Assembly (NCBI GenBank): GCA_022559845.1
Contig: CM040118.1
Location: 234,531,224 to 234,595,223, forward strand
Length of the DNA: 64,000 bases
Reading direction: 5' to 3'
Origin: Amorphophallus konjac
Lineage: Eukaryota; Streptophyta; Magnoliopsida; Alismatales; Araceae
Each line of letters begins with the position of its first letter. The stretch's first letter is position 1. The translations under genes and the position numbers were made by a program. Below the pieces are notes generated by a model, which was not told the origin of the DNA, ran no database searches, and saw nothing but the letters and a program-made list of their open reading frames with translations. This document shows positions 46,912 through 56,384 of the stretch, one piece after another.

Positions 46912-48432
46912 TTTATATTCTTGTATTCTACTTCCTGTTAACTCTAAATAGAACGTAGATCAGCCCTATTAAATATATGATAAGCCTAGGTGATTAGGTC
47001 TTATCTTTAGTTATGACTTCATATTCATGATTTTGGTTATATTGTACATCATGATAGATTTCATGCCCTTATGAATTCATAAGCTTATTTTAATCCTCAG
47101 ATAATTTCATGCCAAAACCATATAGTTTTGTATTAAAGTTAATTTCATATGGTTTATGGGACTTGTTTCATTGATGTTTGATCGATGTTTTACACGATTC
47201 ACACCCTTCTCTCTAGTCCTTCTTAAGTACATAGCATGTATCCCGGTATAATACTATTAATTACACTTGCACATAATAGGCACACTCTCTTGGACTTGTG
47301 ATCCTCTCCGTTGGATATTCCTTCCACCGGACTAGGTGATCTTGTTTCAAGACCTCAGTAAGTCTCCGCAAGCCTGGGATTCTCACTAGGACGCCAAGTA
47401 GGATGTACCCTGAAAACCCAATGGATTAGAAAGCACTTGCGTTTTTTGGCATTTTCTGTGAACTAGCATAGACAGGGCTTTACTGAGACTGCTACTTCCT
47501 GATAGCGGTTCTGGCGCGATCGCGTTATGGATCTGGAATTCATTTTGTCGACACCTTCCCTCTCTAGCGTCGACTCCGTCAAGTAGCGGTTCCTTATTGA
47601 CCGCGGTTTGATAATAGCGGTTCTTCCATAACCGTGTTCTTCTATCTTGTGCCCTAACCCGAGGTTTGACCCAAGGGTTGGTTATACTCTGTTCCTAGAT
47701 GGTCCTTTGATTATCTGGAAAGCAACATCTTATTTTATAAGTCATTAATAAGTTATGGAACTATGAAATTGTATCGTTATGCTGCCGAATTTCCTTCCGT
47801 ATCATGACTTTGTCATTAATTAATTCTTGAACTCTTATATTATTAATTGGAGCATTCTTACCTTGATATTGTTATCATAAAGCTACTATTTGAACTTTAT
47901 ATTATTGGCCTACATTATTATTACTCATGGAAGTAGCTTGATTTATAACTTGAAGATGCAAGAGCGGGCACGGACAGTGTCCAAGGGCTCGACACTAGCC
48001 CCCTCGACAGATAGCCGAAAACATGCTGAAAATCATGGGGTATGATGAAGACAAGCATCGCATTATGCCGAGAATACTTTTTTTATAGACGAGTGAAAAT
48101 CATGAGGCTCATCATGAAATTATATATTCTTGTTACATGACTTTCTAGTACATAGTCTTTTAAGGTTATGAAAGGTACATTCTCGTTATATGCTAGTACA
48201 TTCTCATTATATGAAAGGCCACTTTATGTTCTTGCTTGATCTTACTATCATTCTACATAAACATTCATATCTCTATGATCTACATCTTGCTACTCATGTT
48301 GTTACTTTAGTTTTATCACATTTCAGTTATCTTACCTTCTAGAGCTAAATTGTTAATTACTTTAACTTGTCTTCATGTTGATACGAAGATACCTATTGGG
48401 CAAGTGTACTCATTCCCTAATTTCCAATCTTT

Positions 48433-48489
48433 TCAGGAAATTCTAGTGGGGATTCAGACTACTCAAGTGACGAGTCCGAGAGCGATTAA
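48433..48489 (+). other. Acidic/serine-rich short reading frame after TTTTCAG, element E LTR
   Basis: TTTTCAG ends at 48436; the frame reads SGNSSGDSDYSSDESESD and stops TAA at 48487-48489. In this frame a stop lies just upstream of the acceptor-like site, as expected if it were an exon start. Similar to B and A frames at the same place. Confidence 0.4.
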
Positions 48490-48773
48490 AGATCGAGAGA
48501 AGACATAGATATGAGTCCATATGATTAGTCATGAGTCAATTATGTAATTTTATTTTTATTGAGTCTTGTGAATTGAAATGTCCAAGAGTCAAATATAATG
48601 TACTTTGACTATTATTTCAATAAAGGTTGATTTTTGAGTACATTATCTGGTGTTCACTCTTCTTATGTGTGAATGTTAGCACTCTGGTTATCTTGCTAGC
48701 GTGAGGCTTACCATGCCGGCTGTTCACGCTCTCGATTTAGTTCCGCTGCATATCTCGGGGCGTGATAGCTAAG

Positions 48774-48787
48774 TTGGTATCAGAACC
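48774..48787 (+). other. Primer binding site of element E
   Basis: TTGGTATCAGAACC, six bases after the LTR end; initiator tRNA-Met type with a changed 3' part (AACC rather than AGCC). Confidence 0.8.
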
Positions 48788-48910
48788 TTGGCATAAGTAA
48801 GTCCTAAGAAAATGTCATGTCATAGGCTAAGTCCAAGGTTAAGGACCCACACCTATGAACTAGAAAAGAAATAACTAAGTGTTTATGTTCTCAGGCACCT
48901 TATTCTTACA

Positions 48911-50830
48911 ATGGCCGCGAACCATGCTAATTGGGAGGCGATGCAACAAATTGTTGCAGGTCTTACCCAGGCCCTCCAAACTGTGGCCCAAGCTGGCGCA
49001 AGGGCTGGCGTAGGTGATTGGCACAGGAACTTCCAGAGTATGAACCCTCCGTGATTTTTTGGATCCTCCAACCCTGACGAAGCTAAAAATTGGATCAATG
49101 AGATGAACAGGATATTTGACGTCATGCATTGCTCCGACCAAGAGAAGGTATGTCTCGCCACATTCCAACTAAATAAAGATGCGGATGCTTGGTGGAAGGC
49201 CACTTCTGCACATCTTCAAAATGCACAACTTACATGGGAGGAGTTTCTTGTACTCTTCCGAGTAAAATATTTCTCTGAACATGTCAAGGAGAGGAAAGCT
49301 GTGGAGTTTACCTCCTTAAGGCAAGGAATGATGTCTGTAGCAGAGTACGAGCTCCAATTCTCCCGTCTGGCTCCTTATGCTCCTCATCTGGTTAGTACCG
49401 ATCTATTAAATGCTAACTGATTCATGGATGGCCTATGGCCGATCTTTATTACTCAACTTGGACCTCAAAATATCCATACATATACGGAGATGGTCCAATG
49501 AGCACATCTATGTGAAAGAACCTTGGAAAAGGTCAAAAAGTTCAAAGGTAAAAGCGAGGAGTAAAGCTGGAGGTTTGACAAGCGAGGACGAAAGGAAGAG
49601 AAGTTCAGTATAGCGGGTACTTACAAATCCCATAACAACAACAAACGGTCCCGTAATAGCAATGGGAATGGCAAGAACAAGAAAATCAAAGAAGAAGAAA
49701 AGCAAGTCATGACAGCTTGCACATTCTGTGAGAAATTCGGTAACTCAGCCAAAGAGTGCTGGAAGCGTCTTGGCGCTTGCTTACGTTGTGGAAGTCGGGA
49801 GCACCGCATGCCGGATTTCCCCCTTATGAAAGCACAAACTTCTAATGGCGGGCATAGGCGGCATGCACGTCTTAATGCCATTCTGGACGAGGAAGCACCC
49901 AAAGATGATGGGTTGATAAAAGGTACCATTCAAATTTATTTCCATTCTGCTTTTGTACTATTTGATACTGGTGCTTCTCATTCCTTTATATCTACTACTT
50001 TTGCACAAATTATGCCAGTTTCACCTATTCCTCTACCTTCAAACCTAGCTATCACAACACCTTTAAGTCTCGGAACTAAACTTACAACCCACTACCCAAA
50101 TAGTGAGGTAACAATAGAAGGCCATAACCTTCCTGCAAACCTCGTATGCCTTGATATGGAAGGCTACAATGCCATCCTAGGTGTAGATTGGCATTAATTA
50201 TCGTAATAGGAGAATTTCTTTCCATAAACCAGATCATCCAAGATTCTTTTTCTTTGGCATCAAGTATAGGAAGCATCCTATTATTATTACTTCTCTCCAC
50301 GCTTGTAAACTCATTTCACAAGGTTGTGAAGCTTTCCTTGCTTCCATGATCATTACCGAGTCCAAGGAAATCATCCTTGAAGAAATCCCTATTGTCAATG
50401 AGTTCCCCGATGTCTTTCCATCCGACTTATCCGGTCTACCACCCGAAAGAGAAGTAAACTTTTCTATTGAACTCATTCCTGGAGCAGCACCTGTTTCAAT
50501 AGCTCTCTACGGGATGTCCCCTACAGAACTCAAGGAATTGAAGAAGCAACTTCAGGAATTATTAGACATGGGTTTCATTCGACCCAGCACAGCCCCTTGG
50601 GGTGCACCGGTTTTATTCGTCAGGAAGAAGGATGGATCTCTCAGGTTATGCATTCATTACCGATAGTTAAATCAACTCACTATCAAAGAAAAATATCCAC
50701 TGCCGCATATCGATGAGTTGTTCGACCAAATCTCGGGAGCGGAATATTTCTTCAAGATATACCTCAGGTCTGGTTACCATCAACTCGGGATTAAGGATGA
50801 AGATATTTACAAAAGTGCTTTCTGGAGCAG
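48911..50830 (+). pseudogene. Chromovirus gag-protease-RT fragment of element E
   Basis: Start MAANHANWEAMQQ at 48911. In-frame TGA codons after MNPP (~49051) and in LLNAN*FMDG (~49419) fit former CGA codons. The zinc knuckles are both damaged: CTFCEKFGNSAKEC lacks the His and [14 protein letters not shown] lacks the last Cys. Protease FDTGASHSF is present (~49960). A phase change follows GVDWH (~50196). RT starts LPPERE...[13 protein letters not shown] with a TAG next. It ends at 50830, where G is inserted before the catalytic RT motif. Confidence 0.88.
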
Positions 50831-51356
50831 TGTTGACACCTAAAATATAACAGACAATTGAAACGAGACATAATGAAAGATTGAGTGAAAGATGAAGATC
50901 CCGGAAGTCCCTGCAAGACCAGGATTACGGAAGATTTATCACTGAAGCTACCACCCGGCTGAAGCCCTCCCCGGCCAAGCTGATGTCCGGTGTTGTCGTC
51001 GCTCAGACGGCAGTACTGATGAAGAACTGCAGTCCACTGACTGATGAAAATCCCCAGAAATATTCTGATGAAGCTATGCTAACTCACCAATTGATGGGCC
51101 TTCGCCTAGCCTGACGGACTCGAGGGACCGACAAATGAAGGGACAGATTAAGCGGCTTTAACAGCTCAAGCTTACTGATGAGGAAGCATAAAAGACTAAA
51201 AGATCTAAACGGGCCCAGCCGTGTGGCGCCGAGAGCCCAATAAGACCCATATGAGGAAGGGGCGCCGGGAAGCCTACTGCCTCCGAATAAGGCGCGCCGG
51301 GAGCTCATCAACCGGGCGCCGAGATGATCATGCCGATAGGGAGGGGGTGCTATGCC

Positions 51357-51363
51357 TATAAAA
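51357..51363 (+). promoter_or_regulatory. TATA box of element G LTR
   Basis: TATAAAA (CCTATAAAACCCCC) ~525 bp into the LTR, followed by a purine-rich stretch; a good Pol II promoter position. Confidence 0.65.
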
Positions 51364-52329
51364 CCCCCTTTCTCTCGAGATGAAAAAGAAGGAGGACGGA
51401 GGAGAGAAAAGAAAACCTCATCCAGAAAACAGATAGAAAAGAGAGAAGAGACCCTACTGAAAAGAAAGAAGAAGAGAAGAAGAAGAAGAAGCTCCAGGTG
51501 GGCTGCTCGGGGGAGGGAGAGGAGTCAATGCTCCACCCTCCCCCCCCCCCCATGTTTGCTTTTATTTTGATTTCCTCTGTATGTAATGGTATATGCCTTC
51601 ATGCTTTAGCTATTCAGATGAGGTCGAGAGTTCTTTTCTTCCCTACCTCTGTTCCTCCCCTTACCCGTTTCTCGGCTTTACCCTTGCAGTCGATGTAAGT
51701 GGTGATAATGAGATGAAATGAAATTTAGTGGTTGTCGTGCTTGATATTAGGCAATCAAAGTTTTGCCCTCTGTCTTCCTATGAATGTATCTTTCATCTGA
51801 ACGTCCAATATTCTAGACGTTTTGGTTTTCAGAGTCATCCCCGTGAGTCTGTGTTTCAAAGAGGAAGGAAGTTAGGGCTCCAATCCTTATCTAATGGGTT
51901 ATTGGGTCCTGTTTCCCTCTCCCCTCCTGTCTCGATGGCAGATTCTTCGCAGGCATCTGAGTTTCTTGCGAGGCCCCCAAGCCGTTTAGGAATCGGAGAC
52001 AGCAATCTCTTGATTTCCTGAATTGCTGGCTATAGAAGATGTGTCCCGTCTGTAGACGAATGCGATCCCAGGAGGTTCTGATAAGTGATGACCTTGACGC
52101 TTCGGTCCCTCAGCAAAACCCTAATGCCATGGCATCGAAGTCCACAGTGCCAGACTGATTTGATCCCCAGATACGGTCCCAATCAAATCTGAATTCCAAA
52201 ACAGGGCTGTCGGAGCTTATCGGCAGCAACAGCCCTCGGCGCAATGGTGAGCACGCTGGGAACCAGCGCATCGAGAACCCCCTTGCCTGTTCATCTTCCT
52301 ATGCTGAGAGCCCCTCTTTGGCTAATCAA

Positions 52330-54200
52330 TCCGCGCCGAGATCCTCCTTTCAGGCCAATACACTCATACCAGGAGCCTGTCTCTTCATCTGCCTTTCAAC
52401 CCTTGTCCAACCTGTTATATCGGCTGAAGGGGATATTCATGGTCGCCATATGTACCTCAGGGATGAGATTAACGGGAGGAAACCCCCCCCCTACATCATC
52501 TTAGATCAAATCCATTCATAACCCTATAACCTAAGGGGCCATACCACTGTATAAGTCCCGACGGTTCTTGAGGGGATAGCAAGCATTGCCATGGGCACCT
52601 GCATCATCAGGGAGCCCAAGCCTTCTTTTCAGTTATCATCCCGTACCCGTGGATGACGGCCTATTTCCTTTGGCATGACCCGAAAGAAGGGAAAACGCTG
52701 CCGAAATTCTATCCGATAGGGTGAACCCCGGAAGGCCAAGGGAGTGTGATCGATACGCACCCCGCTTGACTCTATCCATCGGGAAAATGAATATCATAGA
52801 CCCTCCAACCGAGCAGGGAGTTCAAAGGGGAAGATCCCCCGCTGTTTATCTGGATTCCATCCCGTCGCTACGTGGATGGCTTCCTATCCCTATTTGGCAT
52901 GTCTATAAGCCCGGGGGATATGCCGCCCAATTCAATTCATCCAAGCTCGACACGTTAATCGTCTGCCGGCTCCCCTTTATATGCATGCCTGTTTAGGATG
53001 GGACAGAGCCAACAAAGCCCCAATCCTCATTGTGGATTTCTGGGCCTTGTTTCCCCCCTCTCTCCCTGGATGTCATCGATGATTTAAACGTCGCGGAGTC
53101 CGTGATTTTCTTCTCAAATTTCTCAAGCCACTAGGGCCATTGCAGGGATCAGAGTTTGTCATCTCTCGATCTCCTGGATGGTCGGCAATACTGATGGCGT
53201 GAAGCCTGTTCCTGAGAGCTCGAAGGCCCGGTGACTCTGATCCCTCGAACCCCTTTCATCTGTGACCCTCTGCTGTCAACCTGGTAGGCCCCAAGCTCTT
53301 TCCTCACTTGCCTCCTGAATCCATTCCCCAGGCCATGTCTGAATCCCGTGAAAAACCCCCAAAACAGGGTACCGTAAAACCCCATGAGCCCTCACGGCGC
53401 TCAAGCCCAGCACCTTCTCGGCGTGAATAGTTCCCGGCGCGGCGCGCGCCGGGAACTCCCGCGCCGAGATCCTCTTCTTCCTTCCTTTGGCCTGGGCCGA
53501 TAACCCCCTTCATGGTGCGCCGGGAGCTCCCTTCAGCCCACGCCGAGAAGCTGGGCCATACTCCTGATCCTTACGCCGAGAACCTCTTTCTTCTTGGCCT
53601 AAACCTTGATCCCCATGTTGTACCCATCCAAGGGATATATGGAGAACACTTGGCATCCCTCAGGAAATAAATCAATGGGGAGGGCCTCCCCTACATTGTT
53701 TTGTTCCGATCCGGATTTCTTTATAACCTTATGGACCTAACGGGCTATGTCACTACATGTGCTCCGACGGGTTCCGAAGGAACATAAATCGGTGCTATGG
53801 ATGTGGGTGATGACCCCGGGCCTGGTGCCCCCCCTTCTTTTCCGGCTTTCATCCTAGCATCCCGTGGATGATGGTTTATCTCCTCTTGGCATAATCCAGG
53901 ATAAAGGGGATATGCTGCCAAAATTCATTCGTATCACCTTGAGTGATCATGGTATTCTCTCCTAACCCCGCTGGCCCACGGAGTTCTGCCCTTGCATGTT
54001 CTCCGATGATCTTCCGAAGGGGGATATCAATAAGACATCACGCCCGCACAGGGTGTGCCATGTCGCACCGGTCCTTATCAGGATTCTGGGTTAGATATAC
54101 CCGATCTTTTATGGATCCCACCCTGCCGCTGCATGGGCGGTTTCCTATCCCCATCTGGCATAGTCCAAGGTAATGGGGACATGCCGCTGGATTTGCTCCA
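52330..54200 (+). repeat. Diverged ~1.2-kb tandem duplication in element G LTR
   Basis: 52330-53000 and ~53460-54200 share ordered similar blocks: GCGCCGAGATCCTC (52333/53461), CCTCAGG...GGAGG...CCCCCTACAT, and a ~75-bp block with CATCCCGT, GTGGATG, TTTCCT, TTGGCAT, GGGGA and GCTGCC. That last block occurs four times (~52639, ~52858, ~53857, ~54116). Confidence 0.65.
53429..53457 (+). repeat. Perfect 12-bp CG palindrome in element G LTR
   Basis: AGTTCCCGGCGC at 53429-53440 and GCGCCGGGAACT at 53446-53457 with loop GGCGC. Related GCGCCGGGA and GCGCCGAGA pieces recur at 51227-51330, 52333, 53461, 53517 and 53552. Confidence 0.9.
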
Positions 54201-54484
54201 CATTCGATGTATCCTTGCTTCATTCAGGCCATTTAATGCCCTGCTGATGAACCAACCGTCTCTCTCGCTTGAGTCTTATTTTTTCCGCTACCTTCCTCCT
54301 ATTTTTGGCGTTTAATCAAGGGTTGTCCTTCTTAGGAAGGGCGTAATTAACGTCATAGCCTTTATGGTATGACGGACTTCGGGTCCCGACTCGAACTTCA
54401 CAATCGATTGATTAAAAGTCAGATCGAGCGCATAATAAAATTGTCACCCCGGTGACTGGCATGCCAATAAATCAATAAATAATC

Positions 54485-54491
<7 letters not shown>

Positions 54492-54519
<28 letters not shown>
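54492..54519 (+). repeat. (AT)n microsatellite near the end of element G LTR
   Basis: An uninterrupted AT dinucleotide run, a few tens of bases before the primer binding site. Confidence 0.9.
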
Positions 54520-54557
54520 CAAAAAAGAAGAGAACGAGAAAGCGCGTTCCACAAGTC

Positions 54558-54575
54558 TGGCACGCCCGGTGGGAC
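54558..54575 (+). other. Primer binding site of element G
   Basis: TGGCACGCCCGGTGGGAC follows the LTR end. This primer-site type is common in Tat-group elements; I have not assigned the tRNA. Confidence 0.75.
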
Positions 54576-54576
54576 A

Positions 54577-55416
54577 TTGTCTCCCTTCATCTCTACGCCA
54601 AAAATAGGAGGCCCAGCGGGTCCCCCTCAAATTTCTGATTCTGTGCGCTTTCCTTATTTCCAGGAAGCTACAATGACTACTGGACTCATGTCCGTGTGCT
54701 TCGACCAACAACCGATCGATGTGCATGTCCGAGAGGGTTACCTGGTGGTACCGCTGTCATTCGGGTCGATGCCCCCTGCTGTCGGGCTGCCTAACTGCCT
54801 GGGCCTCATCTTCACCGACCTTTTGCAGGTCGACAACAACGAGCAAGGCACTGCTGCAAGTGCCCCAATGAAGACTGCTGATAACAAGGGTAGCTTACCA
54901 GAAAGGACGACCTCGATAGCCGCCGCCTGCTATGTTCATCATGTTCAAAGGAGGGACACGGTCCCCGCTGCTGCCCAAATGAAGAAAAGAACTAACCGGA
55001 GGAGCCGGTATGCTGCTGCCGACCGTCGTCTCTCAAATTCTGGGAGGACGATGATGATGGGTGACATTAGGGTGAACCTCAACGGTCGCCCGAGAGAAGT
55101 CCGGCCGGACAGGATTGTCCCGACCGTCCAGATCGACAACAAGTTCCAAGTTCTGGCCACCAGGAGGGCCAATGGGGAAACTGATGAGAGGAAGCCGCTG
55201 GCGCCCAAGCCAGCAAGATATAAACAGGTCTGGCGACCAAAGAAGATTCAGAGCTGGGCCCCAACTCGAGATGAGGGGAAAGCTACCGAGGATGTTGTTG
55301 CCCGCTTCAGGGCAGAAAGCAGAAGAAGAGAAGGAAAAGACATAAGAGATGATGATGCTGTTTACCCAGGGCTTGGGGTAAGAAAGATGAGAAAGAAAAT
55401 GAAGAAAGAAATCTGA
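54577..55416 (+). CDS. Unrecognised first ORF of element G
   Basis: 279 codons directly after the primer site; the start could instead be the Met near 54673. No domain that I know. It is basic overall, with several Arg-rich stretches (MKKRTNRRSRY) and a basic C-terminal tail (KMRKKMKKEI). It is in another phase than the next ORF, and both contain the same degenerate ~57-bp repeat (55360-55570), so a small indel probably split one longer ORF. Ogre-type elements carry an extra ORF before gag, which is the closest parallel I can offer. Confidence 0.55.
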   Translation: MSPFISTPKIGGPAGPPQISDSVRFPYFQEATMTTGLMSVCFDQQPIDVHVREGYLVVPLSFGSMPPAVGLPNCLGLIFTDLLQVDNNEQGTAASAPMKTADNKGSLPERTTSIAAACYVHHVQRRDTVPAAAQMKKRTNRRSRYAAADRRLSNSGRTMMMGDIRVNLNGRPREVRPDRIVPTVQIDNKFQVLATRRANGETDERKPLAPKPARYKQVWRPKKIQSWAPTRDEGKATEDVVARFRAESRRREGKDIRDDDAVYPGLGVRKMRKKMKKEI

Positions 55417-55433
55417 CCACTGTTCACCCCAGG

Positions 55434-56384
55434 ATGAGGGGCAGAAAATATGGGCGGAAGCAAGACCTCTCGATCCCCCATCCCAGGGCTGGGGGCAGAA
55501 GATGGCAAAGGAAGAACTATGATGCTGCTGTCAACTACTGCCAGGATGGCGACAGAAGATGTGAGAAAGAAGAAAGAATGAGAACAAGCGAACCAGTCGC
55601 TGCTGCCATTCCAAGAAGACCAAGAGCCTGTGCCAGACAGGCTGATATATTTAGATATTCCAAAGCCGAGCATCTGAATGCTCAGGTGGCAAGACTGGCT
55701 CATCAGCAAAGAGGCCAGGAAAGACTGATGCTCCAACCAGAGCCACAAAGGCACAATCAAGAAGAGATGAAGCAAGTGGCTCAAGACTACTTCCACTACC
55801 TGGGGAATTCAGCCCTCGGTCAACAAAGATTATCCCGTGCCCTGGGCACCGTGGATGAAGAAGAGGAAGAAACCCTTCAAGAAGTGATGCTCGAAGTCTC
55901 CTCCTCCGATTCCAATGATTATGGGGAAGGCCGCAGGGCCGGATATGGGAAAGAAGACCTGTGTTGGGAAGAACCTGAAGAAAGAATATCGGTCTTTGAC
56001 CGACTCAAATATCCCGACCAGGCAAGAAGAAAAGTCTACAGGCAGAAGGGAAAGATGCAGATCTTCACCTGTAACATGGCTGGACTTGTCAGGAGGCAAG
56101 ACATGCTACCAACTCAACTGGACGAGCTACTCAGGCTGGCAACCAGACCCGGGCCTGTCACAAGAAGAGGCCAGGCGGTAAAAGATAAAATGAAGACTAA
56201 TGGTGAAGCCTGCAAGATCACCACTATGACGGTTAATGTGGTGGCAGCGGAAGAGGGAGATAATCCCTTCATTGATGATGCTGAAGGGACTTCAGAAGAT
56301 ATACAGATCCCGTCCACCCTGGATCCCATGATCCAGATGATGTTCAGAAGATACCAGCAGGAGATCAATGCTCTCAGAAGATAG
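55434..56384 (+). CDS. Pre-gag ORF of element G, same phase as gag-pol, ends at TAG
   Basis: 316 codons beginning MRGRKYGRK. No domain recognised. The middle is rich in Gln, Arg and acidic residues (DEEEEETLQEV), and the segment ISVFDRLKYPDQ is reminiscent of linker pieces in Tat gag proteins. It ends with TAG at 56382-56384, but the same phase is open onward to another TAG at 56610-56612 and then gag, so it is likely the N-terminal part of one polyprotein. Confidence 0.6.
   Translation: MRGRKYGRKQDLSIPHPRAGGRRWQRKNYDAAVNYCQDGDRRCEKEERMRTSEPVAAAIPRRPRACARQADIFRYSKAEHLNAQVARLAHQQRGQERLMLQPEPQRHNQEEMKQVAQDYFHYLGNSALGQQRLSRALGTVDEEEEETLQEVMLEVSSSDSNDYGEGRRAGYGKEDLCWEEPEERISVFDRLKYPDQARRKVYRQKGKMQIFTCNMAGLVRRQDMLPTQLDELLRLATRPGPVTRRGQAVKDKMKTNGEACKITTMTVNVVAAEEGDNPFIDDAEGTSEDIQIPSTLDPMIQMMFRRYQQEINALRR

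Larger units (their letters stand above)
45533..48767 (+). repeat. 5' LTR of element E (3235 bp)
   Basis: Begins TGTAATGCCCGGG and ends GGGGCGTGATA, where the expected terminal CA has become TA. TATA box at 46068-46075, hairpins at 46807-46911 and ~47480-47640, TTTTCAG acceptor-like site at 48430-48436, AATAAA at 48619-48624. Adjacent left bases GCTCT could be the target duplication; the other side is not visible. Confidence 0.9.
45533..50830 (+). mobile_element. Element E: decayed chromovirus, 5' part, cut by element G
   Basis: LTR 45533-48767, primer site, gag-protease and the start of RT, then interrupted at 50830 by the LTR of G. Encoded protein and LTR are similar to element B (for example [20 protein letters not shown]). 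The rest, with the 3' LTR, must lie beyond the window. Confidence 0.9.
50831..54553 (+). repeat. 5' LTR of element G (~3.72 kb)
   Basis: Begins TGTTGACACC directly after interrupted E sequence; the right end is taken as the CA four to five bases before the primer site. The partner LTR is not visible, so the right boundary is provisional. Contains a TATA box, CG-rich palindromes, an internal ~1.2-kb diverged duplication, and an (AT)n run. The small ORFs inside it have no family features. Confidence 0.75.
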
